Counted from the first letter of the stretch, positions 54,776-63,558 are shown. The stretch: 64,000 nucleotides of DNA from Shimia ponticola (GCF_007995215.1 NZ_VCDK01000005.1:124001-188000); one strand, 5' to 3'. The notes: generated by a model from the letters alone, not told the origin. Program-made: numbers and translations.

Positions 54776-54917
54776 TGTGGATCGCTGGTTAAGCCAGTGA
54801 TCCACGGGGCCTCCCACCCCGTATACTTAGCATCCCGCCGTAGATCCGGGTTACGATCTGCACCTCCCTGTTGGACTTGCCCGGGCTTCGGTTGAAAAAC
54901 TGGCCCGGGTTTTTTTT
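54776..54917 (+). ncRNA. candidate small RNA or structured 3' UTR of the response-regulator gene
   Basis: The 177 bases before the ligase gene hold no frame but form stacked stem-loops: GTGGATCGCTGG/CCAGTGATCCAC (54777-54805), ACGGGG-CCTCCCA-CCCCGT (54804-54822), AGATC/GATCT (54842-54859) next to another CCTCCC (54863), then the terminator. Two CCTCCC elements, one in a loop, resemble anti-Shine-Dalgarno seed regions of trans-acting RNAs in Rhodobacterales. No promoter is identifiable, so 3' UTR release is equally possible. Confidence 0.35.
54880..54917 (+). terminator. strong Rho-independent terminator
   Basis: CCCGGGC (54880-54886) pairs with GCCCGGG (54903-54909), loop of 16, followed by eight T residues (54910-54917). 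It terminates transcription from the response-regulator side, 18 bases before the convergent ligase stop. Confidence 0.92.
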
Positions 54918-54934
54918 GACCATCCGCTGGCGGA

Positions 54935-56473
54935 TCAAGCGTCTGTCGCGATCTGATCCCTCAGAACACGGCGCAGGATTTTGCCTGACGCGGATTTTGG
55001 AATTTCCTCGACAAAGCGAATGTCCTGCAGCTGTTTGTATGTCGACAGCGTCTTGGCGAAGTGCGCATGGACCGTGTCAGCGTCTGGCGCGTCGCCTGCG
55101 CGGATGACAAAGGCCATAGGCCGTTCCCCGGCTTCGTCATCGGCCACCCCGATGACAGCAGCATCAACGATCCCGTCCATTGCAACCAGCTCGGCCTCAA
55201 GCTCTGCTGGCGCGACCTGAAAGCCTTTGACCTTGATCAGTTCTTTCAGCCGGTCGACGACATAAACAAAGCCCTCTTCATCAATGCGGGCGATATCCCC
55301 GGTGCGCAGCCAACCATCTGAGGTGATCGTGGCTTGGGTAGCCTCAGGATTGTTGAGGTAGCCCTGCATGACCTGCGGACCTCTGACCCAAAGTTCACCT
55401 TCAACGCCCGTCGGCTGATCCTCTCCGCTTTCAGGGTCCACAATCCGGGTCTGCGTGTTCGGCAGTGTCAGGCCCGCAGCGCCAGCGCGCGGCGAATGCG
55501 CCGGAACCGCATGTGATACAGGTGACAGCTCGGTCATTCCGTAGCCTTGCAACGTCAGACAGCCGAGCCGCGCCGCGAGCGCATCGAACAACTCACCGCC
55601 CAGAGGCGCAGCGCCACTGAATATCTGCTCAATCGATGACAGATCGTATTCATCCACCAACGGATGCTTGGCCAGCGCCAGCGCGACCGGCGGCACGACC
55701 CACATGCGCCGCGCCTTCACGTCCTGACTGATTTGCAGGAACATCGGCAGATCAAAGCGCGGCAACGTCACGAGCGCACCGCCTCCCGCAAGATGCATAT
55801 TCATGAGAACTGTCATGCCGTAGATATGAAAGAACGGCAGGAACGCCGCCGTGGTTTCTCCGGCGCGAAAATCTGTCCCGACCATGGTTTGTTCGACATT
55901 CACCACGAGGTTCCGATGCGAGAGCATCACACCTTTGGGCAGGCCGGTCGTGCCGGATGAATAAGGCAGAACAACGGAATGCGTTTCAAGATCAACCGCG
56001 ACCTGTGCCTCAAGTGGCCCGCCGATCAGCGCCTCGAATTCGGGGGTACCAATCGCTACGACTGGCGTCTCACCAGCCCCTTCCGTTGCAGTTTCCATAA
56101 ACATCGGGATGGTCAGCAGCAGGTCAGCGCCGGAATCCTTCAACTGATGCGCAACCTCCGAGGCGGTGTAGGTCGGGTTCAACGTTGTGATCGTGCCACC
56201 CGCCCAGGCCACGGCGTGAAACACGACGCAGTATTCGGGCATATTGGGCGCCATCAGCGCCACCGTCCTGCCGGCGCCATAGCCCGCAGCGGTGAGCCCG
56301 CCGGCCAAACGTTTTACCTGATCCACAAACTCTGCTGCCGTCAAAGTGCGGCCGGACGGTCCGTCCGTCAGGACCGTTTCATTGGGTCGTGTCTCAAGAT
56401 TGGCAAAGACGCGCTCCGTTATGGTCTGCTCAGGAATCGAAACGTCGGGAAAGGGGCTGTGATAGATTGTCAT
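54935..56473 (-). CDS. AMP-dependent acyl-CoA synthetase (4-coumarate-CoA-ligase-like)
   Basis: A 512-residue ANL-superfamily enzyme forming acyl-adenylates and acyl-CoA thioesters. The ATP loop LPYSSGTTGLPKGVMLSHRN is near residue 168, the YGMTELSP motif near 320, GWLRTGDIARIDEEGFVYVV near 385, and the C-terminal catalytic Lys in PKSASGKILRRVLRD. The acyl substrate is probably an aromatic or medium-chain acid; not determined. I use the ATG at 56473 with GGAGGACCC upstream; a longer frame starts at 56626. Confidence 0.9.
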   Translation of the reverse strand: MTIYHSPFPDVSIPEQTITERVFANLETRPNETVLTDGPSGRTLTAAEFVDQVKRLAGGLTAAGYGAGRTVALMAPNMPEYCVVFHAVAWAGGTITTLNPTYTASEVAHQLKDSGADLLLTIPMFMETATEGAGETPVVAIGTPEFEALIGGPLEAQVAVDLETHSVVLPYSSGTTGLPKGVMLSHRNLVVNVEQTMVGTDFRAGETTAAFLPFFHIYGMTVLMNMHLAGGGALVTLPRFDLPMFLQISQDVKARRMWVVPPVALALAKHPLVDEYDLSSIEQIFSGAAPLGGELFDALAARLGCLTLQGYGMTELSPVSHAVPAHSPRAGAAGLTLPNTQTRIVDPESGEDQPTGVEGELWVRGPQVMQGYLNNPEATQATITSDGWLRTGDIARIDEEGFVYVVDRLKELIKVKGFQVAPAELEAELVAMDGIVDAAVIGVADDEAGERPMAFVIRAGDAPDADTVHAHFAKTLSTYKQLQDIRFVEEIPKSASGKILRRVLRDQIATDA

Positions 56474-56684
56474 GGGTCCTCCGTGCCCAAGAACTTGGCA
56501 CGTCAGAGCAAAATTCCAAAGAAATCCTTTAGATTGCGCAGCAAGCCATGTGCCACGTCGACAATCGCGACCTCGGCGGGGCAATCGACCAAGCAAACGT
56601 GATCCCGACGGATACAAGATCGTCATGTTCTACGATGAGCGGTCGGCACAGAGCGCTGGCCAACGTGCGGTGTTGGTCTAAGGT

Positions 56685-56704
56685 CCTCCCACAGCTTTGG
56701 GAGG
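56685..56704 (+). promoter_or_regulatory. hairpin that covers the ribosome site of the VOC gene
   Basis: CCTCCCA (56685-56691) pairs perfectly with TGGGAGG (56698-56704), a 7-bp stem with a CAGCTT loop. The right arm is the ribosome-binding site of the VOC gene, whose ATG is at 56711. It may set translation by temperature or by a binding factor. The rest of the 237-base gap upstream of it holds nothing I recognise. Confidence 0.45.
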
Positions 56705-56710
56705 GCCGCC

Positions 56711-57118
56711 ATGAAACTGACACTGCATCACATTAACCTCGCGACCGAGAACGTTGAGCGTATGGATGTGTTCTACCGCGACGTCCTCGGCCTCGCGCGC
56801 GAAGAGGCGGGGCTGCCAACGCTTGAGAAAAAGAAGGGCTATGCAGGCGACGTGGCCTTTGTCACCGATGGCGCGATCCAAACGCATCTGGCGCAAAAGG
56901 ATGTGCTGGCGGGGTTTCATTCAGGGCAATTCGTCAACCCGGTCAGCCGGGGCCACATCGCCTATCGGACAGACGATTTGGAGGCATTCAAAGAGCATTT
57001 GCGCGCGAATGACATCCCCTTTGCAGATTGGGGCCATCAGGCCGTCGCCGGTTGGGCACAGATCTTTTTCTATGACCCGGACGGCAACGTCATAGAGGTG
57101 CACCAGGTGATGGAATAG
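56711..57118 (+). CDS. VOC family (glyoxalase/extradiol-like) protein
   Basis: A 135-residue vicinal-oxygen-chelate protein made of two beta-alpha-beta-beta-beta units. The metal ligands are His6/His7 in TLHHINLATENV, the mid-protein HIAYRTDDLEAFKEHL His, and Glu in GNVIEVHQVME, so metal binding is likely. Glyoxalase I, fosfomycin-resistance and dioxygenase members look alike and I cannot choose. ATG 56711 with GGGAGG inside a hairpin. It is convergent with the ExoD gene (3-base gap). Confidence 0.85.
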   Translation: MKLTLHHINLATENVERMDVFYRDVLGLAREEAGLPTLEKKKGYAGDVAFVTDGAIQTHLAQKDVLAGFHSGQFVNPVSRGHIAYRTDDLEAFKEHLRANDIPFADWGHQAVAGWAQIFFYDPDGNVIEVHQVME

Positions 57119-57121
57119 GTC

Positions 57122-57763
57122 CTAGTTCGCCAGCGTCGTGGCGACCGTGAAGGGCACCACCGCTGCTGCGGCAAACGCGCCAAGGCCCGCCAGCGCCACC
57201 ACACCGTCCCGCACCAAGAGCGCTAGCGCAATCAGGACAGTGCCAAGCCCGATCAGGGAACTCGAAAACGGGATCAGCTCCAAGAGCGGCGTCGCAGCCC
57301 CTGCACACCCAGCAATCCCCATCAACACACGGCCTGAAATCCGGTCAGTGAGCAGGTGCCAGCGCCGCGCGGTGCGGGCATCCAGCCACGTGGCTATGCC
57401 CCGAAGCCGCTTGATGGCACTCGCGGCCCGCGCACCTTTAACCCCCTTTGACAGAAACGCCTTCGGCAGCCAGATCACCGAGCGCCCGGCGGCACCCTGA
57501 AACGCGATCAAGGCGATGCTCAGTCCTGCGACGCTGGAAAACAGCGGGATGCCGGACAGGGGCGATGCAAGCGCCAACCCCAAAAGGATCAGGAGCGGCA
57601 GAAAAGAGGCACGGCCAAATTCACCCAGAACGTCCCCAAAGGTCAGCGTGTCATGGTCCTTCAGACCGGACGCGCGATCCAGCATGTCATTGACGGGGGC
57701 GGAGGGCGTGCTGGCGGGCGCACTGTGTTCTGAAGAAATGGAACGGCTCATGATATTTGCCAT
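57122..57763 (-). CDS. ExoD-family membrane protein
   Basis: A 213-residue inner-membrane protein linked to exopolysaccharide synthesis in rhizobia. TFGDVLGEFGRASFLPLLILL, SPLSGIPLFSSVAGLSIALI and ERIRF-like GIATWLDARTARRWHLLTDR match ExoD; about four membrane segments follow a soluble N-terminal part. The start could be 57763 (MANIMSRSISS) or 57751 (MSRS); I keep the longer. It is divergent from the exonuclease gene. Confidence 0.87.
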   Translation of the reverse strand: MANIMSRSISSEHSAPASTPSAPVNDMLDRASGLKDHDTLTFGDVLGEFGRASFLPLLILLGLALASPLSGIPLFSSVAGLSIALIAFQGAAGRSVIWLPKAFLSKGVKGARAASAIKRLRGIATWLDARTARRWHLLTDRISGRVLMGIAGCAGAATPLLELIPFSSSLIGLGTVLIALALLVRDGVVALAGLGAFAAAAVVPFTVATTLAN

Positions 57764-57846
57764 ATCGGGTGACGTTCGCTCCGGATCAACTGGCCCTTCT
57801 GTCAGAAACGTGGTCTTGCTGTGCCAACGCGACAGGAGCCAAAAAG

Positions 57847-58635
57847 ATGCCTTTCACCCTTGCCACATGGAATATTAACTCTGTCCGCCTGCGTGCAGAC
57901 CTTGTCGCACGGCTGATGAAAGAAGAGGCGCCGGATGTCTTGTGCCTTCAGGAATGCAAGTCGCCTGTCGACAAGATCCCCATGGAGGTGTTCGAAGCTC
58001 TGGGCTACGGCAACATCGTCGCGCGCGGGCAAAAGGGCTATAACGGCGTCGCGATCCTGTCGAAAATGGAATTGGAAGAGGTCGGAGCAGAGGATTTCGC
58101 CTCGCTTGGCCACGCCCGCCACATCGCTGCAAGGCTGCCGAATGGCGTGGTGGTCCACAACCATTATGTGCCTGCAGGTGGGGACGTTCCGGACCGGGAC
58201 AAGAATGAGAAATTCGGCCAGAAACTGGACTATCTGGCCGAGATGAAAGCCTCGTTCGAGGCCGATGCCCCCCAACGCGCCATCCTTGTCGGCGACCTCA
58301 ACATCGCCCCGCGCGAGGACGATGTCTGGAGCCACAAGCAACTACTGAAAATCGTCAGCCATACGCCGATTGAGGTCGAAACCCTGACCGCCGTGCAAGA
58401 GGCCGGAGGCTGGGTCGACGTCACCCGCAAAGACATCCCCGAAGGCCTGCTTTACAGCTGGTGGTCCTACCGCGCCAAAGACTGGGACGCCGCCGACAAA
58501 GGCCGCCGTCTGGACCACATCTGGGCCACCCAGGACATCGCTGACGCGGCACATTCGAGCCGGATTCTGCGGGACGTACGCGGATGGGAAAAGCCATCGG
58601 ATCACGCCCCGGTCTTTGCGACGTTTGATCTTTAA
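57847..58635 (+). CDS. xth: exodeoxyribonuclease III
   Basis: The 262-residue AP endonuclease/exonuclease repairs abasic sites. TLATWNINSVRLRADLVARL, LCLQECKS (metal-binding Glu), GDLNIAPREDDVW and LDHIWATQDI with SDHAPVFATFDL form the full catalytic set of the Xth family. I use ATG 57847 with GGAG about 10 bases upstream; the frame extends to 57757 without a site. The dioxygenase gene follows 22 bases later. Confidence 0.95.
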   Translation: MPFTLATWNINSVRLRADLVARLMKEEAPDVLCLQECKSPVDKIPMEVFEALGYGNIVARGQKGYNGVAILSKMELEEVGAEDFASLGHARHIAARLPNGVVVHNHYVPAGGDVPDRDKNEKFGQKLDYLAEMKASFEADAPQRAILVGDLNIAPREDDVWSHKQLLKIVSHTPIEVETLTAVQEAGGWVDVTRKDIPEGLLYSWWSYRAKDWDAADKGRRLDHIWATQDIADAAHSSRILRDVRGWEKPSDHAPVFATFDL

Positions 58636-58657
58636 CGAGGAACAAAAGGCCACACCG

Positions 58658-59437
58658 ATGACGATCGAGACGATAGTAGACTTCGAGACCTATCCAATCT
58701 CCGACGCTGAATTCGGCAACGCCTGCGCGGAACGCCTGAATCGGGATGGAGTGCTCGTCTTGCCCGACTTCATTCGCCCCGCAGCACTGGAAACCATGCG
58801 GGCCGAGGCAGAAGCCGGTCGCGCAGAGGCCTATTTTTGCGCTCAGAACCATACGGTGTATCTGACGCCGGAAGACCCGGATTTGGATGACGATCACCCT
58901 GTGAATCGACAGGTTGTCTCATCGAAAGGGTGCATTTGTGATGACAGGGTGGCTGCCGATAGCCCACTGCGTGAGCTGTATGATGCCGCAGAGTTCCGTA
59001 ATTTTGTGCGCGCTGTGACGGGTCAGCCAGAGTTGCACCCTTACGCAGACCCTTTGTCGTCCATCAACATCCACTACGCCGAGCGTGGACAAGAGTTGGG
59101 CTGGCATTTCGACAATTCGTCCTTTGCCATCACTTTGCTAATCCAAAAGCCCGAGGCGGGCAGCCGGTTTGAATATATCAAGGACCTGCGCGACGCGAAC
59201 GCTGGGGACATGAACTATGGCGGGGTTGCGGCTCTTCTCGATGGAGACACCAAACCAGACGTCCTCACGATGGAGCCCGGCACGCTTGTCCTCTTCAGAG
59301 GACGCAACTCAATCCATAGGGTGTCACCAAACGACAGCGACAAGACCCGGATGCTGGCCGTTTTGGCCTATAATGACGAACCCGGTGTCAGCCTGTCTGA
59401 AAGCGCAAGAATGACCTTCTACGGTCGTCTGTCCTAA
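58658..59437 (+). CDS. Fe(II)/2-oxoglutarate-dependent oxygenase, HalD/BesD-like
   Basis: A 259-residue non-haem iron enzyme of the group annotated as HalD/BesD (amino-acid halogenases). The metal triad is His150-Asp152 in GWHFDNSSF and His220 in NSIHRVSP, with Arg231 for 2-oxoglutarate in KTRMLAVL. Halogenases of this group replace the Asp by Gly; here the Asp is kept, so a hydroxylase or desaturase is more likely. The substrate is unknown. It follows xth closely. ATG 58658. Confidence 0.82.
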   Translation: MTIETIVDFETYPISDAEFGNACAERLNRDGVLVLPDFIRPAALETMRAEAEAGRAEAYFCAQNHTVYLTPEDPDLDDDHPVNRQVVSSKGCICDDRVAADSPLRELYDAAEFRNFVRAVTGQPELHPYADPLSSINIHYAERGQELGWHFDNSSFAITLLIQKPEAGSRFEYIKDLRDANAGDMNYGGVAALLDGDTKPDVLTMEPGTLVLFRGRNSIHRVSPNDSDKTRMLAVLAYNDEPGVSLSESARMTFYGRLS

Positions 59438-59514
59438 GCAGTCGGCCACCCACCCCTTCCCTTTCTCCACAACCAGACGCATATAACGATGCAAGTTTGA
59501 ATGAGGGGCCTATT

Positions 59515-60423
59515 ATGCTCGAACTGAATGCCGGACCTGCCGCAGAAGACCTGATCAAGGACGTCAGCGAAGCGACCTTTATGGAGGACGTGATCGCGGT
59601 GTCGAATGACGTGCCGGTGATTGTGGATTTCTGGGCTGAATGGTGCGGACCGTGCAAGACGCTTGGCCCCGCACTCGAGGCGGCGGTGACCAAGGCCAAA
59701 GGCGCGGTGCGCATGGCCAAGGTCGACGTCGACAAAAACCAGATGATTGCCGGGCAGCTTCAAATTCAGTCGATCCCGACGGTCTATGCCTTTTACAAAG
59801 GTCAGCCAATTGACGGGTTCCAGGGCGCGATCCCTCCGTCGCAGATTGATGAGTTCGTGGAACGCGTGGCCAAGGCAGCTGGCGGCACGGCAGATGGCGG
59901 TCTGGGTGAGGCCGTCGCGGCGGCTGAGGAGATGCTGGAGGCCGGAGCGGCTGTGGATGCGGCTCAGACCTTTGCGGCCATTCTGGGCGAAGACCCGAAC
60001 AATGCAGCGGCCTATGGCGGGATGATCCGGGCGCATGTGGCGCTGGAGGAGCTGGATCAAGCCGAGGCGATCCTGAACGGCGCCCCAGCCGAGATCAGCG
60101 ACAGTGCCGAGATCGAGGCCGCGCGGGCGCAATTGGAACTGGCCAAGCAGGCTGCTGACGCCGGGCCGGTGGCCGAGCTGACCGCGACGGTCGAGGCGAA
60201 CCCCGACGACCATCAAGCGCGTTTTGATCTGGCACAGGCGATGCACGCGGCAGGCGATGCCGAAGGTGCGGTCGACCAGCTGCTCGAACTGTTCCGCCGG
60301 GACCGCGAGTGGAATGACGGCGCGGCCAAGACGCAGCTCTTCACCATTTTTGATGCTTTGAAGCCAAATGACCCGGTTGTTCTGAACGGGCGTCGAAAAC
60401 TGTCGTCGATGATATTTGTCTAA
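59515..60423 (+). CDS. thioredoxin domain plus TPR-like protein (YbbN/CnoX-like)
   Basis: A 302-residue protein with an N-terminal thioredoxin domain (WAEWCGPCKTLGPALEA, Cys44 and Cys47; IQSIPTVYAFYKG cis-Pro) and a C-terminal helical tetratricopeptide-like part (about 125-300), the plan of E. coli YbbN/CnoX co-chaperones. It may protect proteins with chaperones under oxidative stress. The ATG at 59515 follows GAGGGG. It is followed by the Lon-N protein gene after 26 bases. Confidence 0.9.
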   Translation: MLELNAGPAAEDLIKDVSEATFMEDVIAVSNDVPVIVDFWAEWCGPCKTLGPALEAAVTKAKGAVRMAKVDVDKNQMIAGQLQIQSIPTVYAFYKGQPIDGFQGAIPPSQIDEFVERVAKAAGGTADGGLGEAVAAAEEMLEAGAAVDAAQTFAAILGEDPNNAAAYGGMIRAHVALEELDQAEAILNGAPAEISDSAEIEAARAQLELAKQAADAGPVAELTATVEANPDDHQARFDLAQAMHAAGDAEGAVDQLLELFRRDREWNDGAAKTQLFTIFDALKPNDPVVLNGRRKLSSMIFV

Positions 60424-60449
60424 GGGCGGCTTCGGCTTACGTGTAGCTT

Positions 60450-61091
60450 ATGGCTTGGACAGGCGACCTACCCGACACCATCGCGATTTTTCCGCTACCC
60501 GGGGCGCTTTTGCTGCCGCGTGCGCGGTTGCCGTTGCACATCTTTGAACCCCGCTATCTGGCGATGCTGGAAGATTGCCTGAAGACGCCGCACCGGCTGA
60601 TCGGGATGATCCAGCCTTATGATGGGCCAAGCGGAACGGCGACCTTGCATTCGATCGGCTGCGCCGGTCGCGTGTCCCAGTTTTCTGAAACGGATGACGG
60701 CCGGTACATGATTACGTTGGCGGGCGTTTCGCGGTTTCGCGTCAAAGAAGAAGTCAGCGGCTTTACCCCCTATCGTCGCTGCGAAGTGGACTGGACCGGG
60801 TTTGAGCGCGACCTTGGCAATACAGAGCACGACAAGGGCTTTGACCGGGACGGGTTCTTGGACCTTTTGGGCCGTTTTTTCGCCTCGCAGGATTTGTCGA
60901 CGGATTGGGACAGCCTGAAAGAGGCCGATGACGAGATGCTGATCAATTCGCTCTCGATGCTGTGCCCCTTTGACCATGAAGACAAACAAGCACTGCTTGA
61001 AGCCCCGTCTCTGAGCACGCGGCGCGAGACGCTTGTGACGCTGTTGGAATTCGCGCTGCGTGGCGGTGCCGGTGAAGAGGTGATGCAATGA
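60450..61091 (+). CDS. Lon N-terminal substrate-binding domain protein
   Basis: A 213-residue protein consisting of the Lon LAN domain without ATPase or protease. [26 protein letters not shown] at the start (split [19 protein letters not shown]), RLIGMIQPY and [22 protein letters not shown] are typical. Such proteins may bind unfolded proteins or act as adaptors; function unknown. It overlaps the Trm112-like gene by 4 bases. Confidence 0.88.
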   Translation: MAWTGDLPDTIAIFPLPGALLLPRARLPLHIFEPRYLAMLEDCLKTPHRLIGMIQPYDGPSGTATLHSIGCAGRVSQFSETDDGRYMITLAGVSRFRVKEEVSGFTPYRRCEVDWTGFERDLGNTEHDKGFDRDGFLDLLGRFFASQDLSTDWDSLKEADDEMLINSLSMLCPFDHEDKQALLEAPSLSTRRETLVTLLEFALRGGAGEEVMQ

Positions 61092-61261
61092 GCGCGTTTG
61101 ATCCCAAGATGCTGGAGGCTTTGGTCTGCCCCCAGACCCGCCAACGTCTGACCTATGATGCGTCAAAGCAGGAATTGGTCAGCAAGGCGGCGCACCTTGC
61201 CTACCCGATCCGGGATGGCATTCCTGTGTTGCTCGTGGATGAAGCACGGCAGTTGGATTGA
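61088..61261 (+). CDS. Trm112/UPF0434-like small protein
   Basis: A 57-residue protein too short for most gene calls. [19 protein letters not shown], then [20 protein letters not shown], is the Trm112/UPF0434 (YcaR) pattern, in which two CxxC pairs bind zinc; here only one Cys (VCPQT) is left, so the zinc site is degenerate. Yeast Trm112 activates methyltransferases; bacterial role uncertain. ATGA overlap with the Lon-N gene supports the start at 61088. Confidence 0.85.
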   Translation: MSAFDPKMLEALVCPQTRQRLTYDASKQELVSKAAHLAYPIRDGIPVLLVDEARQLD

Positions 61262-61362
61262 TCGCCTGGAACCAGGTGGATTTTGATAACAACGTACCTT
61301 GAGCAGAGCACCTGCCCGGTGGGAACCACCGCGCCGCGCCCGACCCTGGGTCTGGAGCACCC

Positions 61363-62067
61363 CTAGTCCACGATCACAGGCATTGGCCCCGCCAACGTGA
61401 TCTCCTCCGGGCTGACATCACATCCATAGGCCAACATCTCCACACCCGCCTCGCGCGCAGCGCGGTAGGCTTTGGCGTAGGCTGGGTCGAGGTCTTCGGC
61501 CAAGGTGAACCGCCCGCAGCCCATGTATTGCACGACATAAAGCATGATCGCGCGGTGGCCTTGGGCGACCATATCAGACAATTCATACAAATGCTTTGCC
61601 CCCCGCGTCGTGACGCTGTCAGGGAACTCGGCCCAGTCGTCGCGGCGCAACAGGTGGACGTTCTTCACCTCAACATAGGCATCCGGCAGTCCCGGTTCCG
61701 TCAGCAGGAAATCGACACGGCTGTTTGTGCCATATTTGACCTCTGGTCGGACGGTTCCGTAGTCGGCGAGTTCTGTTACGCGCCGGGCCTCCAAGGCCTC
61801 TTTCACAATGCGATTGGGGGTCGCTGTGTCGATCCCCACCATGACACCACCGGGTTCTGCGACACGCCAGCCATATTTCAGTTTCTTCTTCGGATCGTCA
61901 TTAGGTTCCAGCCACACCTTTAATCCAGGGGCCTTCAGACCCATCATCGAACCGGGGTTGGGGCAATGGGCGGTGACAATCGCTCCATCTGCCAACTCCA
62001 CTTCAGCCAAGAAGCGTTTGTAGCGACGGATCAGCGTGCCGGGTACAAGTGGGGTTTGAAAGCGCAT
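61363..62067 (-). CDS. sfsA: sugar fermentation stimulation protein homologue
   Basis: A 234-residue SfsA protein. FQTPLVPGTLIRRYKRFLAEV (split LVPGTLIRRYKRFLAEV), TAHCPNPGSMMGL, and SRVDFLLTEPGLPDAYVEVK are hallmarks of this nuclease-like fold (PD-(D/E)XK related). E. coli SfsA was reported to affect maltose gene expression; the real activity is unsettled. It is convergent with the Trm112-like gene, with 101 bases between that hold only a short CCTGG-AA-CCAGG hairpin. Confidence 0.93.
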   Translation of the reverse strand: MRFQTPLVPGTLIRRYKRFLAEVELADGAIVTAHCPNPGSMMGLKAPGLKVWLEPNDDPKKKLKYGWRVAEPGGVMVGIDTATPNRIVKEALEARRVTELADYGTVRPEVKYGTNSRVDFLLTEPGLPDAYVEVKNVHLLRRDDWAEFPDSVTTRGAKHLYELSDMVAQGHRAIMLYVVQYMGCGRFTLAEDLDPAYAKAYRAAREAGVEMLAYGCDVSPEEITLAGPMPVIVD

Positions 62068-62113
62068 GAGGCGGACCTATACCGCAAGAGGTCGATGTCC
62101 AAGGAGTGCCCCG

Positions 62114-62833
62114 ATGCCCAACCCAACAGCAGCCATGTGCGTAATCGGAGACGAAATCCTGTCAGGCCGCACACGGGATGCGAATATGCACTATCTGGCC
62201 GGGCAACTTACCGAGCGAGGCATTGATCTGAAAGAAGTGCGTGTCGTGTCCGATGATCGCGACGCCATTGTCGCGGCGGTCAAAGCGCTGGCCGACGGGT
62301 TCGACCATGTCTTCACCTCGGGCGGAATTGGTCCGACACATGATGATATTACTGCTGACTGCGTTGCAGCAGCATTCGACGCGCATATCGACGTGCGCGA
62401 CGATGCCCGCGCCATCCTCGCGGCCCATTACGAAAAGGCTGGGACAGAACTGAACGAAGCCCGCCTTCGCATGGCGCGCATTCCCGATGGGGCAACGCTG
62501 ATTGATAACCCGGTCTCGGCAGCACCCGGATTTACCATTGGCAATGTCCACGTGATGGCGGGTGTGCCGTCGATCTTTCAGGCCATGGTAGCGAGCGTTC
62601 TTCCTACCCTGACAGGCGGCGCACCGCTGTTATCAGTGACGCAGCGGATCGAACGCGGTGAGGGGGACATCGCAGGTCCCTTGGCCACCTTGGTAGACGC
62701 CTATCAGGACCTGTCCTTTGGGTCCTATCCGTTCCAGAAGGACGGAAAATTCGGCTCCAACATTGTCATTCGCGGAACAGAGATGGCCGTTCTGGAAGAG
62801 GCGCAAGCCAAATTGGTGGCGTTGTTTCCATGA
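62114..62833 (+). CDS. CinA-type molybdopterin-binding domain protein
   Basis: A 239-residue protein with the MoCF-type domain of CinA alone: MCVIGDEILSGRTRDANMHY near the start, FTSGGIGPTHDDITADCVA near 70, and APGFTIGNVHVMAGVPSIFQ. The family is a nicotinamide-nucleotide (NMN) or pyrophosphatase-related enzyme in bacteria, but this short form lacks the amidohydrolase half. I start at ATG 62114, which has AAGGAG upstream. It overlaps the GNAT gene by 4 bases. Confidence 0.9.
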   Translation: MPNPTAAMCVIGDEILSGRTRDANMHYLAGQLTERGIDLKEVRVVSDDRDAIVAAVKALADGFDHVFTSGGIGPTHDDITADCVAAAFDAHIDVRDDARAILAAHYEKAGTELNEARLRMARIPDGATLIDNPVSAAPGFTIGNVHVMAGVPSIFQAMVASVLPTLTGGAPLLSVTQRIERGEGDIAGPLATLVDAYQDLSFGSYPFQKDGKFGSNIVIRGTEMAVLEEAQAKLVALFP

Positions 62834-63558
62834 CGCCGCATGCGGCGGACATCTTTGATTTGATTGACCGCTCATGGCCACCAGAGGCCATGCGCCGAGA
62901 CGGTATCTGGGTCATCCGACAGGACAGCAGCGGGTCCAAACGCACAATGGCGGCTTCATTGGCGCCGGGCGCGAATGAGGATACCGCGCCCGCCGAGATT
63001 GAACAGGCTGAGGTCGCCATGACCGCGCTGGATCAACCGATGTTGTTTCAGATTCGCGGCCCGTCCGGACCATTGGACCAAGCGCTTGGCGAGCGGGGCT
63101 ATCGCATCGTTGACCCCTGTACGATCTATGCCATTCGAGCGGAGGCTTTGGCCGCGCCTGTCCCGCATGCCACCGCGTGGAGCCTCTGGGAACCCTTGGC
63201 GATCCAGAAGGAGATTTGGGCCGAAGGCGGCATCGGACCTGGTCGATTGGCCATCATGGAGCGGGCCGGCGCGCCCAAGACGTCGATCATCGGACGGGTG
63301 AATGACCGGGCGGCTGGTGCAGCCTTTGTGTCTGGTGCGGGGTCACTGGCCATGATCCACGGGGTCGAAACACTGGCAGACTATCGCCGCAAGGGCGTCG
63401 CGCGCTGGATGATGGTCGCCGCGTGCAACTGGTGCATTGAAAACGGGATCGACTGGCTGACTCTCATCACCGTGAACGACAATCTGGCTGCCAACGCGCT
63501 TTATACTTCTATCGGCATGACGCCTGTGGGACAGTACCACTATCGTATCCGGGACTGA
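62830..63558 (+). CDS. GNAT family N-acetyltransferase
   Basis: A 242-residue protein whose C-terminal half (about 135-242) has the GNAT fold: VETLADYRRKGVARWMMVAA (acetyl-CoA loop RRKGVA) and NDNLAANALYTSIGMTPVG. The N-terminal half (1-130) is a divergent region, perhaps a second, degenerate GNAT-like domain. Substrate unknown. It lies between the CinA-type and AhpD-like genes with overlaps of 4 bases and a 3-base gap. Confidence 0.85.
   Translation: MTPHAADIFDLIDRSWPPEAMRRDGIWVIRQDSSGSKRTMAASLAPGANEDTAPAEIEQAEVAMTALDQPMLFQIRGPSGPLDQALGERGYRIVDPCTIYAIRAEALAAPVPHATAWSLWEPLAIQKEIWAEGGIGPGRLAIMERAGAPKTSIIGRVNDRAAGAAFVSGAGSLAMIHGVETLADYRRKGVARWMMVAACNWCIENGIDWLTLITVNDNLAANALYTSIGMTPVGQYHYRIRD

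Noticed and set aside
54777-54805. Stem GTGGATCGCTGG/CCAGTGATCCAC as terminator of the response regulator
   Set aside because: No T run follows it; the strong terminator with eight Ts is at 54880-54917, so it is described as part of the candidate RNA.
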